Source: Scleroderma bovista
Lineage: Eukaryota > Basidiomycota > Agaricomycetes > Boletales > Sclerodermataceae
DNA: 64,000 bases
Assembly: GCA_037178675.1 (NCBI GenBank)
Contig: JAYMGJ010000156.1
Coordinates: 35,530-99,529 of the forward strand
Reading direction: 5' to 3'
Under the pieces are notes generated by a model. The model had not been told where the DNA came from and searched no databases. It saw only the letters and a list, made by a program, of their open reading frames with translations. Made by a program: the position numbers and the translations under genes. This document shows, piece by piece, positions 22,567 through 34,372 of this stretch (positions are counted from its first letter, which is position 1; the number at the start of each line of letters is the position of its first letter).

Positions 22567-25500
22567 TTAGGCTTGGGTCTCGTCGGGATTCGTGATTGCT
22601 GGTGTGTCTGGGAATACTGCAGCGGCAAGCTATTTGCCATTTGTTGTTATCGCAAGTGGGGGAATCAGTCAGTCTCGCTCACCTCGTCAAGGATCGTATA
22701 GGAGATGTGTTGGTTCAGACGGCGATTCTGCAGTACGGCAAATATGCGCCTTGCTCCACGGCGGGAATTCGATCGACCAATCATATTGGCCGCCAGATCT
22801 TTCCCAATAGCGTCAGTTGTACAGACCGAGGGTGAACGCGCATCGGCTTGCCTGGGACGAGAGCTGATAGTTTGCGGTTAGCTTCATTTCGACTGCGAAG
22901 CTTCTCCTCTGCAGTGCGGGCTGCAGTTGGTTCTCTCAACCTTCCTCCTGGCCACAGAGTTCCTCGAAGCATCGCAAGAATTTGTGCCAACCGACTCTCT
23001 TCATAGAGGGACTTGAGGATCTGGCGTATTTTTCTGCAACTCTGTCAGCGCTTTTCGTGATATGGTCAGGTGACAAACCTCTCGATGGTGTCACCTAAGA
23101 CTTGTTGAAGAATTATGACAATAGCTTGGCGACGAAGCCAATTGTTCTTCTTGTCCAACTCGAACACGGCAAGAATTAGGTCGCAGATGGGGCCCGAAAA
23201 TGTGGATGCGCTCGTTTCGCCTTCGAGTGGCTTCAGATCCCCTGACATTTGCATGAATGAATCGACAGACATCGCTTGTCCGGATGCTCTCAGAGCCTGC
23301 GCAACGAGGTCTTCGTCATTGACTGCTGAGCCTACTATTCCCACTAGTCCGGCTGCTTGACGCGTGAGGCGTTGGATCATCACATCCAACATCGACGGCC
23401 CAAAAAACATGTCATCGATGCTCTCCGTCACAGAGCGATACATGGTCTGAACGATGTGTCTCCCGGGGAACCCAGGGCCTTTGGTCATTTCGTCTTTCAC
23501 TTCTGATGTGATGAAGGGTGAGTCTCTCGAGAGGAACGTCCTCAGTTCCTTGCTTTCACATACGACAGGGATGGCAATCAAATTCTAATGAAAGATTAAC
23601 AATGGCACGAGCGACGTGAACTGAAGCACGTTACCTGCATGTACTTCTCCAGTGCTTGACGGCGAGTATCAACAAAGCTGCCGGTTAGTACGGTAACCAG
23701 CCGTTTACCCGGGAAATCAAGCCCGCGAACGAAAGCGTAGTTCTCGCGAAGCTTGTTATGCATAAGCAGGAACTCGTTATATCGACGAGCGACGACCCAG
23801 CCAGATGCAAAGTTACCGTCTGGTGCAAGCTGTTGCACCTCGACAAGATACCGCACGACAGCCTTCCCTTCTTCCTCTCCCACAGTTGAGTTGACGATCG
23901 CAACCTTCGTTCGTTCCGGAACAAGGCGATTAGCGAACTCCTGTTGCTCATACTGAGATTTTTGGAATAGTAACTCCCTGATTTCTCGGCTCATCGATGA
24001 TTTGGCCTTCTGAAGAAGCCGCAGTTCATGGATATCACCAGTCAATTCCGCCTTTTTGATAAGTGTGTCGAGCATGGTAGCGTGAGCATCCAGCTCAGCA
24101 ATTTTATCTGCCAGACGGCGGATTTCGTAGGACAACTGAAGATCCCCGGGACCTGCGAGTTGAAACGATCCCCTCGCAGTATTGGCATTGTTTTCAGTGC
24201 CATCGTCCTCCTCTTCTTCTTCTGGATCACCGTATTCATCCTCCTCTGACGTGCTGCGTTGTCCTCTCAGATCAGTAATGCTCAAGGACATGCGGTCCCT
24301 ATCGTCTTCATCACGAAGACGTGGCTGACCGAACTGCTTGTCTGTTGCGATGATATCTGTTAAAGCAGCCTGGATAGCCTGCATCCGTTCTAATTCATCA
24401 GCATCTCTTCCTTCCATGGGATCGTCAAAAAGCGGTGCCCGTGACACTTCCGAGGATATGTCACTAACAGGTGACATGAGTACATCGATGTTGCTGCGCA
24501 GAATTGGAGGCGGGGCTGTGGCCGGCGCGCTTTTCGAAGGGCCAAGGCGCATCGTACGATCTCCTGACGCGGGAGGGCGTGGAGAAACGAGAGCAAGTGT
24601 CGATTCTGAACGAGGAATTTGTGTTGAGGGAAGTTTATGGACCATAGTAGATTGCGGTGGAATAGGCGGCGGTTCATTGAAATCGGGCGCCCTCGCGTTT
24701 TCAGAAGAGACATCCTCGAGCACACGGAACCAGAACTCGGACGCTTGAAAATCTTCGAAGTCTTGTTCCATATCTTGCTCGACCTCTCTTTGCGCCAGCA
24801 TAACGCTGCGGCGAACCTTCTTGTTCTCAGCGCCAATCGGAGCGACTTGATTGACAGCGTAACCACGGATTGTGTCAATGTGTCTCTTCGAGATAGACGA
24901 TAGAGAAGGATGGGGAGGCGTCGCAGAAAAGTACAGATCGTTGATCATAGAAACGTCCTCCTTGAGGGTGGTTAAACTAGACGAATCCTGGATATGATCA
25001 TCCTCTTCGTCGGAGCTCGAGTCAACGGACTCAAGGGGATTCTTGAAGCTCTCCACTGTCAACCAGAACTGGACCAGCAAAGAACGATGGCGACGGTCCA
25101 TGAACTCCATAAAGTATGATAAGGAGGTTGGGTTGGTAAGAACATCCCGGAAGGATACTCTGGGGCTGATATTAGTTTCGGGGATAGCACCGGCCTGGTG
25201 ATAACCATTAAGAATGTGCAGAAAGAAGATTCACCTAACTCACAGCATCCTCTCCTCCTCCGAGGATGACGATACGTTGTTCAACAGTGCGCTTCGCAGT
25301 GTAAAGTCTGTCCAGAAATGCCACGACATCTTCAGTTCGTTCCCCATTGATCCAGTCATCCTTTTCATGGTTGGCTAGCAAGGTATCAGACATCATTCAT
25401 CAATGAAAAGCACATTCGACATGCCCAGTAGAAGCCTCGTTCTGCGAGTCTCAGCCATGATATCATTCTTAAGGCGACGTGCGTCGAGTAATGAAGAACA

Positions 25501-26935
25501 GCGATTTATGCCTCTCAGGAAAGACTGAAATTGTCGAGCGTCGGTGCGGAGAGTGATCGTATCTCCTCCCGAGGTAACTTTCGAAGAAACAGAAGGTTGT
25601 CGTCGCGATGATTGGGCTTCAAGGATATTTCTCACTTTGGAAATTAGCTTCCTGTGGTGTCGTTTAAAAATCAGAGTTGTTCATGGGTTTCAGAACGTAC
25701 TGTTGATGTATCGCAGCACCCGCCTAGATAACAAATGTGACAAGCTGCTGGTTTCTGGGGAAGGATCCACGTACCACTTGCTCTATAGTACGATTCCAGA
25801 AGTCCGGGTCTGCAAGCATGTCCATCAAGGGGTAGAGTACAACGCAGGCCACAATCTCCCGAACAATAATTCTTACTACCTTGCTTTGAGCTTCCTGCTC
25901 AGGAAGAATATGGGGGAGGATTCGATCTACGATGCGTCGCAAGTGCATCTCTTCATTCTGTTTGGTGAACGTGGAAGAGAGGTTGTCCACCGCGGGATGC
26001 AATCTCGTGTCTCTGCTAGCGTATTTACTGGCTAAGAGCATGTCAAGTTCCTCAGACTGCGTCAGGTGACGCTGGAGTCCAGCACCACGCAGTGCAACTT
26101 CCGACTGACGAAACTGTTCGATGTGCGCAGTGACCTTTGGCAGGATACGCCTCACAACGAGTGACGGGATATCAACCACATTTATGCGCTGTAGGAGTTG
26201 TTCCACGGTCTGGTGGAGTGTGGCTGAAACGGCTGTTGGGAAAGAGGGCGACGACGAGACATCCTTGTACCAGAAAAGCACGAAATCGCGAACTATGAAT
26301 ATCATGACCTCATTAAGACTTGAAGACAATACAGGCATGTCGGGAACGAGGGAGGGAAGCGATTGGGGAGGTTTGTGCGACCACTGGGAACGAGTGAGGA
26401 CCGCTTGCCAGGCGGCAGGGGTAGAGAAGGCCATGGGTCGAGCAGCATGAGCCAGCAGGTTGGGGGGATTGGCTTGCTTCGCATCGATGGAGTATGCAAA
26501 GGAAAGGCTAGCCAGAAAGCATGAAACAGCGACCAAAACGATGACAGATGGTGCAAGGACAACAAGGGCGACAGGGGACGAAAGCATGCGAGCGACCGCT
26601 GGCAAAGCTATGGCGAAGACGCCGACAACCAGCACGGAGCGAGTGCTAATGGCTGGGAGTCCGTCGCGGTGGGCAGCAAGGCGGTTCATTGTCTCTGGTG
26701 CGGGCCTGCCTGTGTCATTGAGTAACCAGCCATAGAAATCATGATTGGCATGTTTTATTACCAAATCAAGCATTCGGCGAAGCCGTTGAGCGTTCACAGA
26801 CGCAGAACCAGGCTCAAAACCAGCCCTCCAGCTGTCCAGGACCAGCTCTGCAGAGCAAAAACGAGCACACGACGTTCCTCGTTGGCAGAAAGCTCGGATT
26901 GGGTCGCCGAGACACGTGTTACGTAATAAGGCCAT
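22567..26935 (-). CDS. MDM1: Mdm1/SNX13-family PXA-RGS-PX-nexin protein
   Basis: This is a large membrane-tethered sorting nexin of the yeast Mdm1 / animal SNX13-SNX25 type, which anchors in the ER and contacts vacuole or lipid droplet membranes. Domain order: two hydrophobic segments (VLVVGVFAIALPAVARML and VALVVLAPSVIVLVAVSCFL); a PXA domain through SLNEVMIFIVRDFVLFWYKD to IVREIVACVVLYPLMDMLAD; an RGS-like domain (LSYFMEFMDRRHRSLLVQFW); an acidic linker; and a PX domain (SGWVVARRYNEFLLMHNKLR ... LDFPGKRLV). The C-terminal nexin domain (LILAVFELDKKNNWLRRQAI) is completed by small exons ending LAAAVFPDTPAITNPDETQA at 22567. All four domains are present. Its ATG is only 67 bases from the divergent OAC1 start. 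Confidence 0.9.
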
Positions 26936-27002
26936 TGATCAACCGCATTGTGCAGAATTCACCTGGGCTATTTCGCCTTGCTGTGTCCCCTCACATCCAG
27001 GC
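26936..27002. promoter_or_regulatory. Very short divergent promoter between MDM1 and OAC1
   Basis: Only 67 bases separate the two start codons, so untranslated leaders and promoter elements must overlap each other or the opposite gene's coding region. No defined element is recognised. Confidence 0.4.
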
Positions 27003-28478
27003 ATGACTAGCACACAAAGTCAAGCCAGTATTCGTTCTCTCACCACTACCGAAGGCTTTGTTTGTGGTGGTATTGCAGCATGCATGGCAGTGAGCCGTAT
27101 TTTTCTGATCTACTTTTGGACCTACCTGTAATGCCTTGCACGCGTCAGGTGACGGTGTCCAATCCCGCTGAAGTCGCCAAGACGCGCATGCAGCTGCAAG
27201 GCGAGCTAGCAAAAGAGGGCGCGCAGAAAGTCTACAAAAATGCACTCGATTGCCTTGCAAAAACCTGGAGAAATGAAGGGATTCGCGGCCTTCAAAGAGG
27301 CCTTAACACCGCTGTGCGTTTGACGCTGTCAATTATTGTGTCATGCTGACCTTTTCTAGTACGCATACCAGGCATGACCATTTCCTCAGACGAGGCAGGC
27401 CAGCGAGCTGAATTTTCTCTAGATACTGCTAAACGGCTCACGTTTAGGTTCGCTTGCTAATTCGGTACAATTTCTGGTGGCGCTGACGCACTAGGCCAGG
27501 ATTTTACGAACCAATACGAGGAACCATCAACAGCGTCATAGGCTGGCCTGTGGCGGACCAAATTCCCATCACTTCTGTAATGGCAGGCGCTACGAGTGGG
27601 GCGATCGGAGGTTGGTAGGCTTGTCGGGTTGCGTTTAGACAACGCCTAATGAACACCACAGCTGCTCTCGGTAATCCTTTGTTTCTCATTAAAGCCCGAA
27701 TGCAGGCACATCTTTCCGCTTCTGTGATAGAACGATGGCTCATTTTCTTCTAGGCGTATTCCCCTGCACTACCCGTTGGCACACAACACCATTACAAGAA
27801 TTCCTTTCATGCTCTTTCAACTATATGGAAAGCCGAGAAGATCCGTGGTCTGTATCGTGGGGTAGACGGCGCAATTTTCCGCACTGCCATCGGTTCGTCC
27901 GCACAGCTACCAACATACTACTGGACGAAAAATCAACTTGTTACCCGTGGCATTTTACCCGCAAATAGTGTGTGGACATACCTAGCCAGTAGTTCTGTCT
28001 CGGGTGTCTGTGTAGTACGTTTTTCTACTTTACCCCTCCCTCAGCATTCTCACTCTGTACTGCAGTGTCTTGTAATGCAACCTGCTGATACAGTAACTAT
28101 TCTTTGTGTTCTACCTTTTCTGTTTCTGATATTCTCTAGGCTCTCACAAGAGTGTACAATCAGCCGACTGTGAAGCTCCCCAATGGCAGATTCCAAGGCA
28201 CTCTGTATAAAAACCCTATTGACTGCTTATGGAAGACCTTCAAGGCCGAAGGGTTGTTCGGGTGGTACAAAGGTAAAAAATCTTGATCATATCTTCCGCG
28301 GTAACATGTTGACATCCGTACACTAGGCTCAACGGCTCACTTCCTGCGTATTGCTCCACACACGTTCGTATAAGCTTGTTTGTTGCATACTGACCCCTGT
28401 TGATCGTGTTATTGCAGTATCATCACTCTCACCGCGAATGATATTATTCAGAACGCATACCGGAAGCTGGCTTGGTAA
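27003..28478 (+). CDS. OAC1: Mitochondrial carrier, Oac1-like oxaloacetate/sulfate carrier
   Basis: This is a mitochondrial carrier family protein of the inner membrane, related to yeast Oac1, which imports oxaloacetate, sulfate and alpha-isopropylmalate. The start MTSTQSQASIRS leads to TTEGFVCGGIAACMAV. Three carrier repeats follow, each with the P-x-D/E-x-x-K/R signature: NPAEVAKTRMQLQGEL, NPLFLIKARMQ and QPADTALTRVYNQPT. Segments such as YKNALDCLAKTWRNEGIRGL and KNPIDCLWKTFKAEGLFGWY are typical of the family. It ends ANDIIQNAYRKLAW at 28478. At least six introns interrupt it, two of them inside repeat boundaries. Substrate assignment is by resemblance only. Confidence 0.88.
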
Positions 28479-28627
28479 TCGGATGTACTTTCCTTACCAT
28501 CTTCAGTGCATAGATCTCAATGTAGAGCATGTGCATAGCGGTCACACTGGTAGACGATTGCATCACTTTGACAGCACGGAGTACATTCTTTACGGGGCTC
28601 TTGGCATATACACACAGTAGCTATTTA

Positions 28628-31600
28628 TCATGGCAACAATCTCCACCTTGAGTTTTTCCTCGTGGCCAAGTAGACCACAGATCCTGCAGACCGGTCCATC
28701 CACGCGGACGAGTGCGTTGGTATCAAATTCGTAATCTAAGACCTCTCAGTTTCACACTTTGGCACGAGAACGTAGGACGTACGAGATATCGTTGACCCTT
28801 CTCGAACCCTTTCCTTACGTCTTCACCAGATGTCAAACTACCAGCATCCCACGCGGTGAGCTGCGCTGTGCGACGCGGGGGATGTCGCGATGTATATGCG
28901 TCTTTGATCGACAGGACGCAAAAGTCTCGTACATCCCGCGGTGGACAAATAGCCTAAACGCAAGGCGTGTGAGCTCAAGAAACTTGACACAAAAGTGTCC
29001 GCACATCAAGCTCTCGCTCGATTTCCCTTTCTGCTTCCTCCCGCTCTTGGATGGCCTTGCCTTGAATATAATGTACGAGCCAGCCTGCATCTTGGGAACT
29101 AATCGAAGCCATTACCCTCTTAGCTGCTGCAGGATCCTCTTTCAGTGCGTCATAAAGGTCATCGATATTATCAGGTGGATCTATGGAGTGGTCAACGACA
29201 TCATAACTTGGACTAATATGCAAATTACCCCCATGTTTCGAAAACTTTGACCGTGCGCGCTCCTCGAGTTGCTCGGCATAACTGGACAATGCGGACCATC
29301 GCTCATCGTATGCGGCCCACAGCTTTGCAGCTTCCGATTCGCGTCTCGTCTACCACGAATTAGCAGAAGACCCAAAAGATGGTGCTGGGTTCGCACCTTC
29401 CATTGCAATTGTAGTTTGGCCTCTTCGCTATCGTCACGTGGACCCTCTGTTCGCTTTCTACCATCTTCGTCCTGGAAGAACTCGAGGAAAGCGACGCGAT
29501 ACGCCTGCACCACGCTGTTAGCTTATTTCTACAGGAAACCAAATTCGTACCTTGACAACCTCAATAGCCATGACAGCCACATTTCCGCCATCGGGCGTCA
29601 GGCTGTTCAGCGTTGCGATGAATGGTTCCTTCTGGAAACCCAGCTTGGCGTGCCATGGAGCCATGTGGGACGAGTTTCCAGACAGAACGAGGACAGTGGA
29701 GTTGTATGCTTCGAGGATCTCCGACCCCCCCTCGCGTGATGAGGAGAGCTGCAGAGGGCTTGATACAGATGCTAAAGCAGGGGTTTGTGATCACACCTCA
29801 CCTTGGAACCAGCGACGGCGATCTTCCTCCCAATCTTTATAAGTCCCTTGCGTGTTGCTCTTGCCAGAGGCGCGTCTATTTGAGCTCGAAGCCTGTACCA
29901 ACCGTCCGTGACCTCTAACTCGGGATGCAAGTTGGCAGAATGACCATTCTCAGCAGTGTCAGTAGGCCAGATGATATTCGAAATGCAAAGAACCATCGGA
30001 GATTCCACTGATGCATCTCTGGTGACTATCAAACGTAATGGTGGACGAGAGGAACCGTTCAAGTCTCGTTCATAACTTGCGGAGCGAAATAAACACCAGA
30101 CCATTAACCCTCCGAACTGAAACTTACCGATAGAGTAACTGACGGATCACCTCAGGCCAGCACCATCGCTGTCGCGCAGGATCTGATTCGTTCTTCGGAT
30201 CCAGTGCGACCAATCCGGCCAGTTTCCAAAGTACCAGTGCCCAATGATTCTCGATCCAAGGTTTCGTCGCGAGAGTGCATCCCCTTGCGTGCAGCTCATC
30301 CAGGGCGGCTACGTAATTCAGAGCCCGGACTTGATCGCGTGTTCTATGCAATGTTGACGTCGTGGCACAGAATGAGTAAAAGAGAGCCGTGCGGGGATTA
30401 ATCTCCTTCAGTTCCTTGACATTTCTTGGATACGGAATATCAGTCACTTTGTTCTAATGTTACTTCGCTAAATCATTTACATTCCTAAACCCTGGAGTTC
30501 TTCTGTGGTGTATGACTGGGGTATCAACGTTGAAGATGCAAACGACCGCCTTCCCGTAGCCGGAACTCCTGAGCACCGAGTCAGACACTAGATTTAGTGA
30601 AGATCTCTCCACGAACTGGAATGGGAGACTTTCGTCGTAGGTTTGTCTTCGTGCCTTTCGTGCACTGTTGATGGCGGATATACTGGATTCACAATATCGT
30701 ATCGGAAGGGAGTTGGTGTCTTCAATGCTGTCAAGTTACACGCGCCAGGCGCGATGCCATTCTTGAATGGCGTGACAAATCTGGGTCTAGTATTCGACCT
30801 GGCTGGTGTGAACCCTAAAGGTTGTTGGGAAACCAGGGGTGATGGTGGAACCAAGGGCTGTTCAGTGGGGCGAAGGGGCGAGCCGATGTTGTTGATGGTG
30901 GACTGTCGTAGAGGAGAATTAGTGACCAGTGGGGACTTGAATGGCTTTGGCTGCTTTCCGACCAAAAACTGGGGCGGGACTGCACGCCCACGCGCAGCCG
31001 GCACTGGCGCTTCTGGGACTGGGGTCGAAAACACCTTGGATGCAGAGGTAAATGTAGGTCTCGGGGGAGACATGACCCGACTGGGAAGGGGTGGAGTTGA
31101 CTCTCTTGTATCATGTTGCTGGCTTGCTGAGGTGGCTGACTCGTCTTCATCGTTCCACAGTTTGATTTTTGCCTTGGCTTTGAGGAACGCTGAAGTAGAT
31201 GGGACAAGCAGACCTTCGGAGGGACGGGGCTCGACGGATGTTCCGCTGACTTTGCTACTGCTTTGCAATGCAGTAGCCGCTGTTTTGAATCCTACCAAAG
31301 CGGTGGGCGCGCTGGATTGAAACCAGGACGAATAGTCGACGTCAGAAGGGTTAGCGGAATCTCCTTGGTCGTCTGCATCATTCCATTCAGGGGCTTGCAC
31401 CTGGCTCAGTGAGGAAGCCTTCATGAACGAAGGTCCGGCAGGGACGTTATGTGGGGGGTTGCCTTTGGAACTTTCGCCGACTTTGGATGCGAATGGGTCA
31501 CCTTCGTCATCAGAACTGGCGCGATGCATGTCGTTTGACTCGGTATGCAGGGTATCCATGTTTCCTAGGGATTGAGTGCGATTTTCATGGAATGTGTGTT

Positions 31601-31685
31601 GAGAAAGGAGAGCGTCGAAGGCACTGATGTGGTCCTGGCTGAGGCTCTCTACTTGATCGTCGTAAGTCGGGGATGACATCCTCAT
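28628..31685 (-). CDS. BRH2: Compact BRCA2 homolog (Brh2 type)
   Basis: This is a Rad51 mediator for homologous recombination, nuclear. The N-terminal exon (MRMSSPTYDDQVES) is long and disordered and carries what looks like a single BRC motif: VGFKTAATALQSSSK, followed at the usual distance by STSAFLKAKAKIKLW. Downstream exons encode the BRCA2 OB1 fold: WIENHWALVLWKLAGL, WCWPEVIRQLLYRYERDL, SPMVLCISNIIWPTD, VTDGWYRLRAQIDAPLARAT and FQKEPFIATLNSLTPDGGNV. OB2 carries a very short tower (ASISSQDAGWLVHYIQGKA) and CPPRDVRDFCVLSIKDAY. The final exons splice GQRYL|ITNLIPTHSSAWMDRSA to VVYLATRKNSRW and stop at 28628. This matches the short Ustilago Brh2 plan with one BRC element. Divergent from the taxilin-like gene. 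Confidence 0.88.
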
Positions 31686-32042
31686 TCTCTTCCTTTCTGG
31701 TGATAGAGAATCTGTGCGGGGGTCAGTGCCAAAGAGATGGAGTGTCCGTGTGCGATGTACCTTGCCTTGTCTTGGTTTTCATGCTCGATTCTGTGTGCCA
31801 ACGCGCGACATACTCAGAGTATCAGCGCGACGCGTTCCAGTCCCGTGACACCCGGTGAAGCTTTTCTCCTTGACTTGCGGTTTGTTTGTATGTCGTCCGA
31901 CACATCCGCCTGGTACACCAACACAACCTCGCTTGTTCCCCCACGTTTTTGAACCATTCGCCTCTTCAGCCTCTGCGTGCCCTGCTTTCCCCGCCGTCCA
32001 CGTAGGTCCAGTGCCGCCACCACTCCTGGGGTAACTGCACCC

Positions 32043-34209
32043 ATGCACGGCTCGAGCAGTCATACCAACCAGTCGACACAGGCAGCTCCTCCCGTCTCTC
32101 GCCCGGCCAAGCCCGCCCCACCCGCGCCCGCACCCGCACCCGCTGCCGCCCCTCCCGCCCCTCCGAGCCAGCCCTCGCCCGCCCCAACCAGCACCAGCAC
32201 CAGCAGCAACAGCAACAAGGCTGTTCCACACTCGGCCCCGACTGTCAACGGAACCAATGCGAGTACGCAAAAGACGAAAAAGAAAAACGATGCACCCGTG
32301 GATCCCGCTATCATGTACGAGAGTCTTAAGAACAGGATTGCGGCATTGGAAGAAGAGGAAGTCATAGAAGAAGAGGAGGAGCGACGGTTCAGTGTGTCCG
32401 CCCAGTCCGTGCTCATCATGCTCTCATCCTCCATCTAGCCGAGGAAGCCATCAAGTCTGTCAAAGACCTGGAGGAGAACGCAGTCCATGCCAAATACATT
32501 GAACTAGTATGTGCCTTGTGTTGGACCCTCGGCATTCAGCCATATCTACATCATTATAGTTTGCAGAATTCAAAAGGCTGGAACGGGATCATTCCAAGGA
32601 GAAACAGAAGCTTGTTAAAGATAAGGATGCAGGTCGGTCAATTGCGTGAGATGATGACCGACGTCTTACACTTCGACAATAGCCAAAGGTCAGTTGACGA
32701 AAGCCAGTCAGACAAAAGCCAAGATTGAGAATCTCGCAAGGGAACTACAAAAGGTGGGTGCATTCTTCCTCATATTCTGTCCCTTGGGCTGACTCTGCAG
32801 CATAGGACAACAAAAGGCTCCGGGTATGTTCTAGGTATAGTCAGTTGCAGAATATTCTGACCAGGGAATAGGAAGATAGCAAGCGATTGGCACAATGCGT
32901 AGAAGAAGCCCAGGAGGAGGTATGTCAGTCACTGGTTCCAGCAACTCCATAACTTATCAGTTCCAGATTCTCCAAATGAAAAATGACATGGCCAAGCGAA
33001 TGGACAGGGCAAAGATGCAAAACATGAAATACCGCGAGATGCCTGACATTGTCGTCAAGGTGGTTTGTCGATACCGTGCAGAACTCTTCTTCAAGATCTC
33101 GCGCAAGACAAAATTCTCCCGGCTGTTCAACGCCTGGACGGAGAGGATGGCAAGTTCAGGCGGAAAGAAAGGAGATGGAAAGTCGACGGCAGGTCCGTAT
33201 GGCACCCTCAATGGACCCGTTAGATCGGACGCCACGAGCACTCATACAGCGAATTCGGCCAACTCTTCATCATCCATGCAGTTCATCTTCACACACAACG
33301 GACGGACACTGCATGCGGATCAGACTCCAGAAGAGCAAGGGGTGGAAGACAATGACGAGATTGTTGCGGTAGAGTTGATGGACCTGACTGAGGGCCCTGG
33401 TCTGGACGAATGGGTGAGTGGCCTGGCATCTGGATTCAGCGGTGCAAACAAGGAACCCAGGATGAGATGCCTGGACCTCGGCGCCAAAAACTCAAAAAAG
33501 ACTGGACGGATGACCCCACTGAGTAAGTATGCGCTCGAAACGCTCACATCACCTTACACCTGTCCCTTCTTAGAGCCAGGCGCTCCTTGGAGGAAATATT
33601 TGATGGCGTGTGCGTATCTGAATATTTTGGTGATACCTTGGTGTTCATTGCCCCGCCATAGGGTGCGAGAACGCCTTAAAGAAGTTCTCCGACAATATGA
33701 GCTGCGGGAACGGCATTTCGAGTGTGTTATCCGTTCCAAGGAGTTGGAGGTGCTACTTTCTCGGGCGCGGGCTGCTGAACAGAAGCAGCTCGCAGATGGT
33801 GAGAAAATCCGGGCGGAAAAGGCGGACGAAGAGGTAAGTTTTCCTTTCTCTCGATAACGACCGTCTCTTTCACTACCGCTGTTTCATCTACCCGATATCC
33901 GCATTCGTACGATGCCGTGCCTTTCCATGGAACTTTCAGAACCGGCGACTTCGGAAAGAGCTCGAGGATGCGCAAAATGGGCAGGCGATGCTCATTGACA
34001 AGCTTATCAGCTGTTGTAAAGAAGTCAGTAATAGGTTGCATGTGCCATCTATTTCTTCCTCCCAGTCTTGCCAGGGGTTGGAGTATCGCTGACACCCCAT
34101 TTCGTTCTGGTAGCCCAACGCTGAACGCACGCAACGGTTGTTTTCCTCACTCCGAGAAGAACTCGAGAAAAGGGGTAGCAGGGGGGATGATGGGAGTACA
34201 GGGGGTTGA
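32043..34209 (+). CDS. Taxilin-like coiled-coil protein with internal SUMO-like domain
   Basis: The start MHGSSSHTNQSTQAAPP opens a Pro/Ala-rich head. Short exons then give a coiled coil of the taxilin (myosin-like coiled-coil) family: YESLKNRIAALEEEE, VKDLEENAVHAKYIEL, FAEFKRLERDHSKEK and AKIENLARELQKDNKRLRED. After ILQMKNDMAKRMDRAKM the same exon runs straight into a ubiquitin fold of the Rad60-SLD/SUMO type: MPDIVVKVVCRYRAELFFKI ... MQFIFTHNGRTLHADQTPEE and DEIVAVELMDL. The taxilin pattern then resumes: RERLKEVLRQYELRERHFEC, RSKELEVLLSRARAAEQKQ, and NRRLRKELEDAQNGQAMLID, with an end at 34209 after FSSLREELEKRGSRG. The SUMO-like part lacks a visible C-terminal GG, so it is probably a binding module. 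The domain insertion is unusual for a taxilin; function is not established. Confidence 0.75.
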
Positions 34210-34372
34210 ACACCTGCTGCCCAGATCTTTGGTTGGTTGTACATCTAAGGCCAAATCGTACAGTGGACCAAATCTTATACAAATGCGCCAATGCCCATGG
34301 GATGCGAGTAGAAGGGTGTGCAAGTTACAACTAAGTATACGTACAACGCGAAAGAAAAAGGTATAACCGCCA

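Noticed and set aside
30643..31320. 225-codon plus-strand frame opposite the BRH2 N-terminal exon
   Set aside because: It mirrors the Ser/Pro-rich disordered region of BRH2 on the other strand; the minus frame has family sequence and the plus frame does not.
31779..32270. 163-codon minus-strand frame with Gly/Arg repeats
   Set aside because: It is antisense to the Pro/Ala-rich head of the taxilin-like protein and to its leader; low complexity only.
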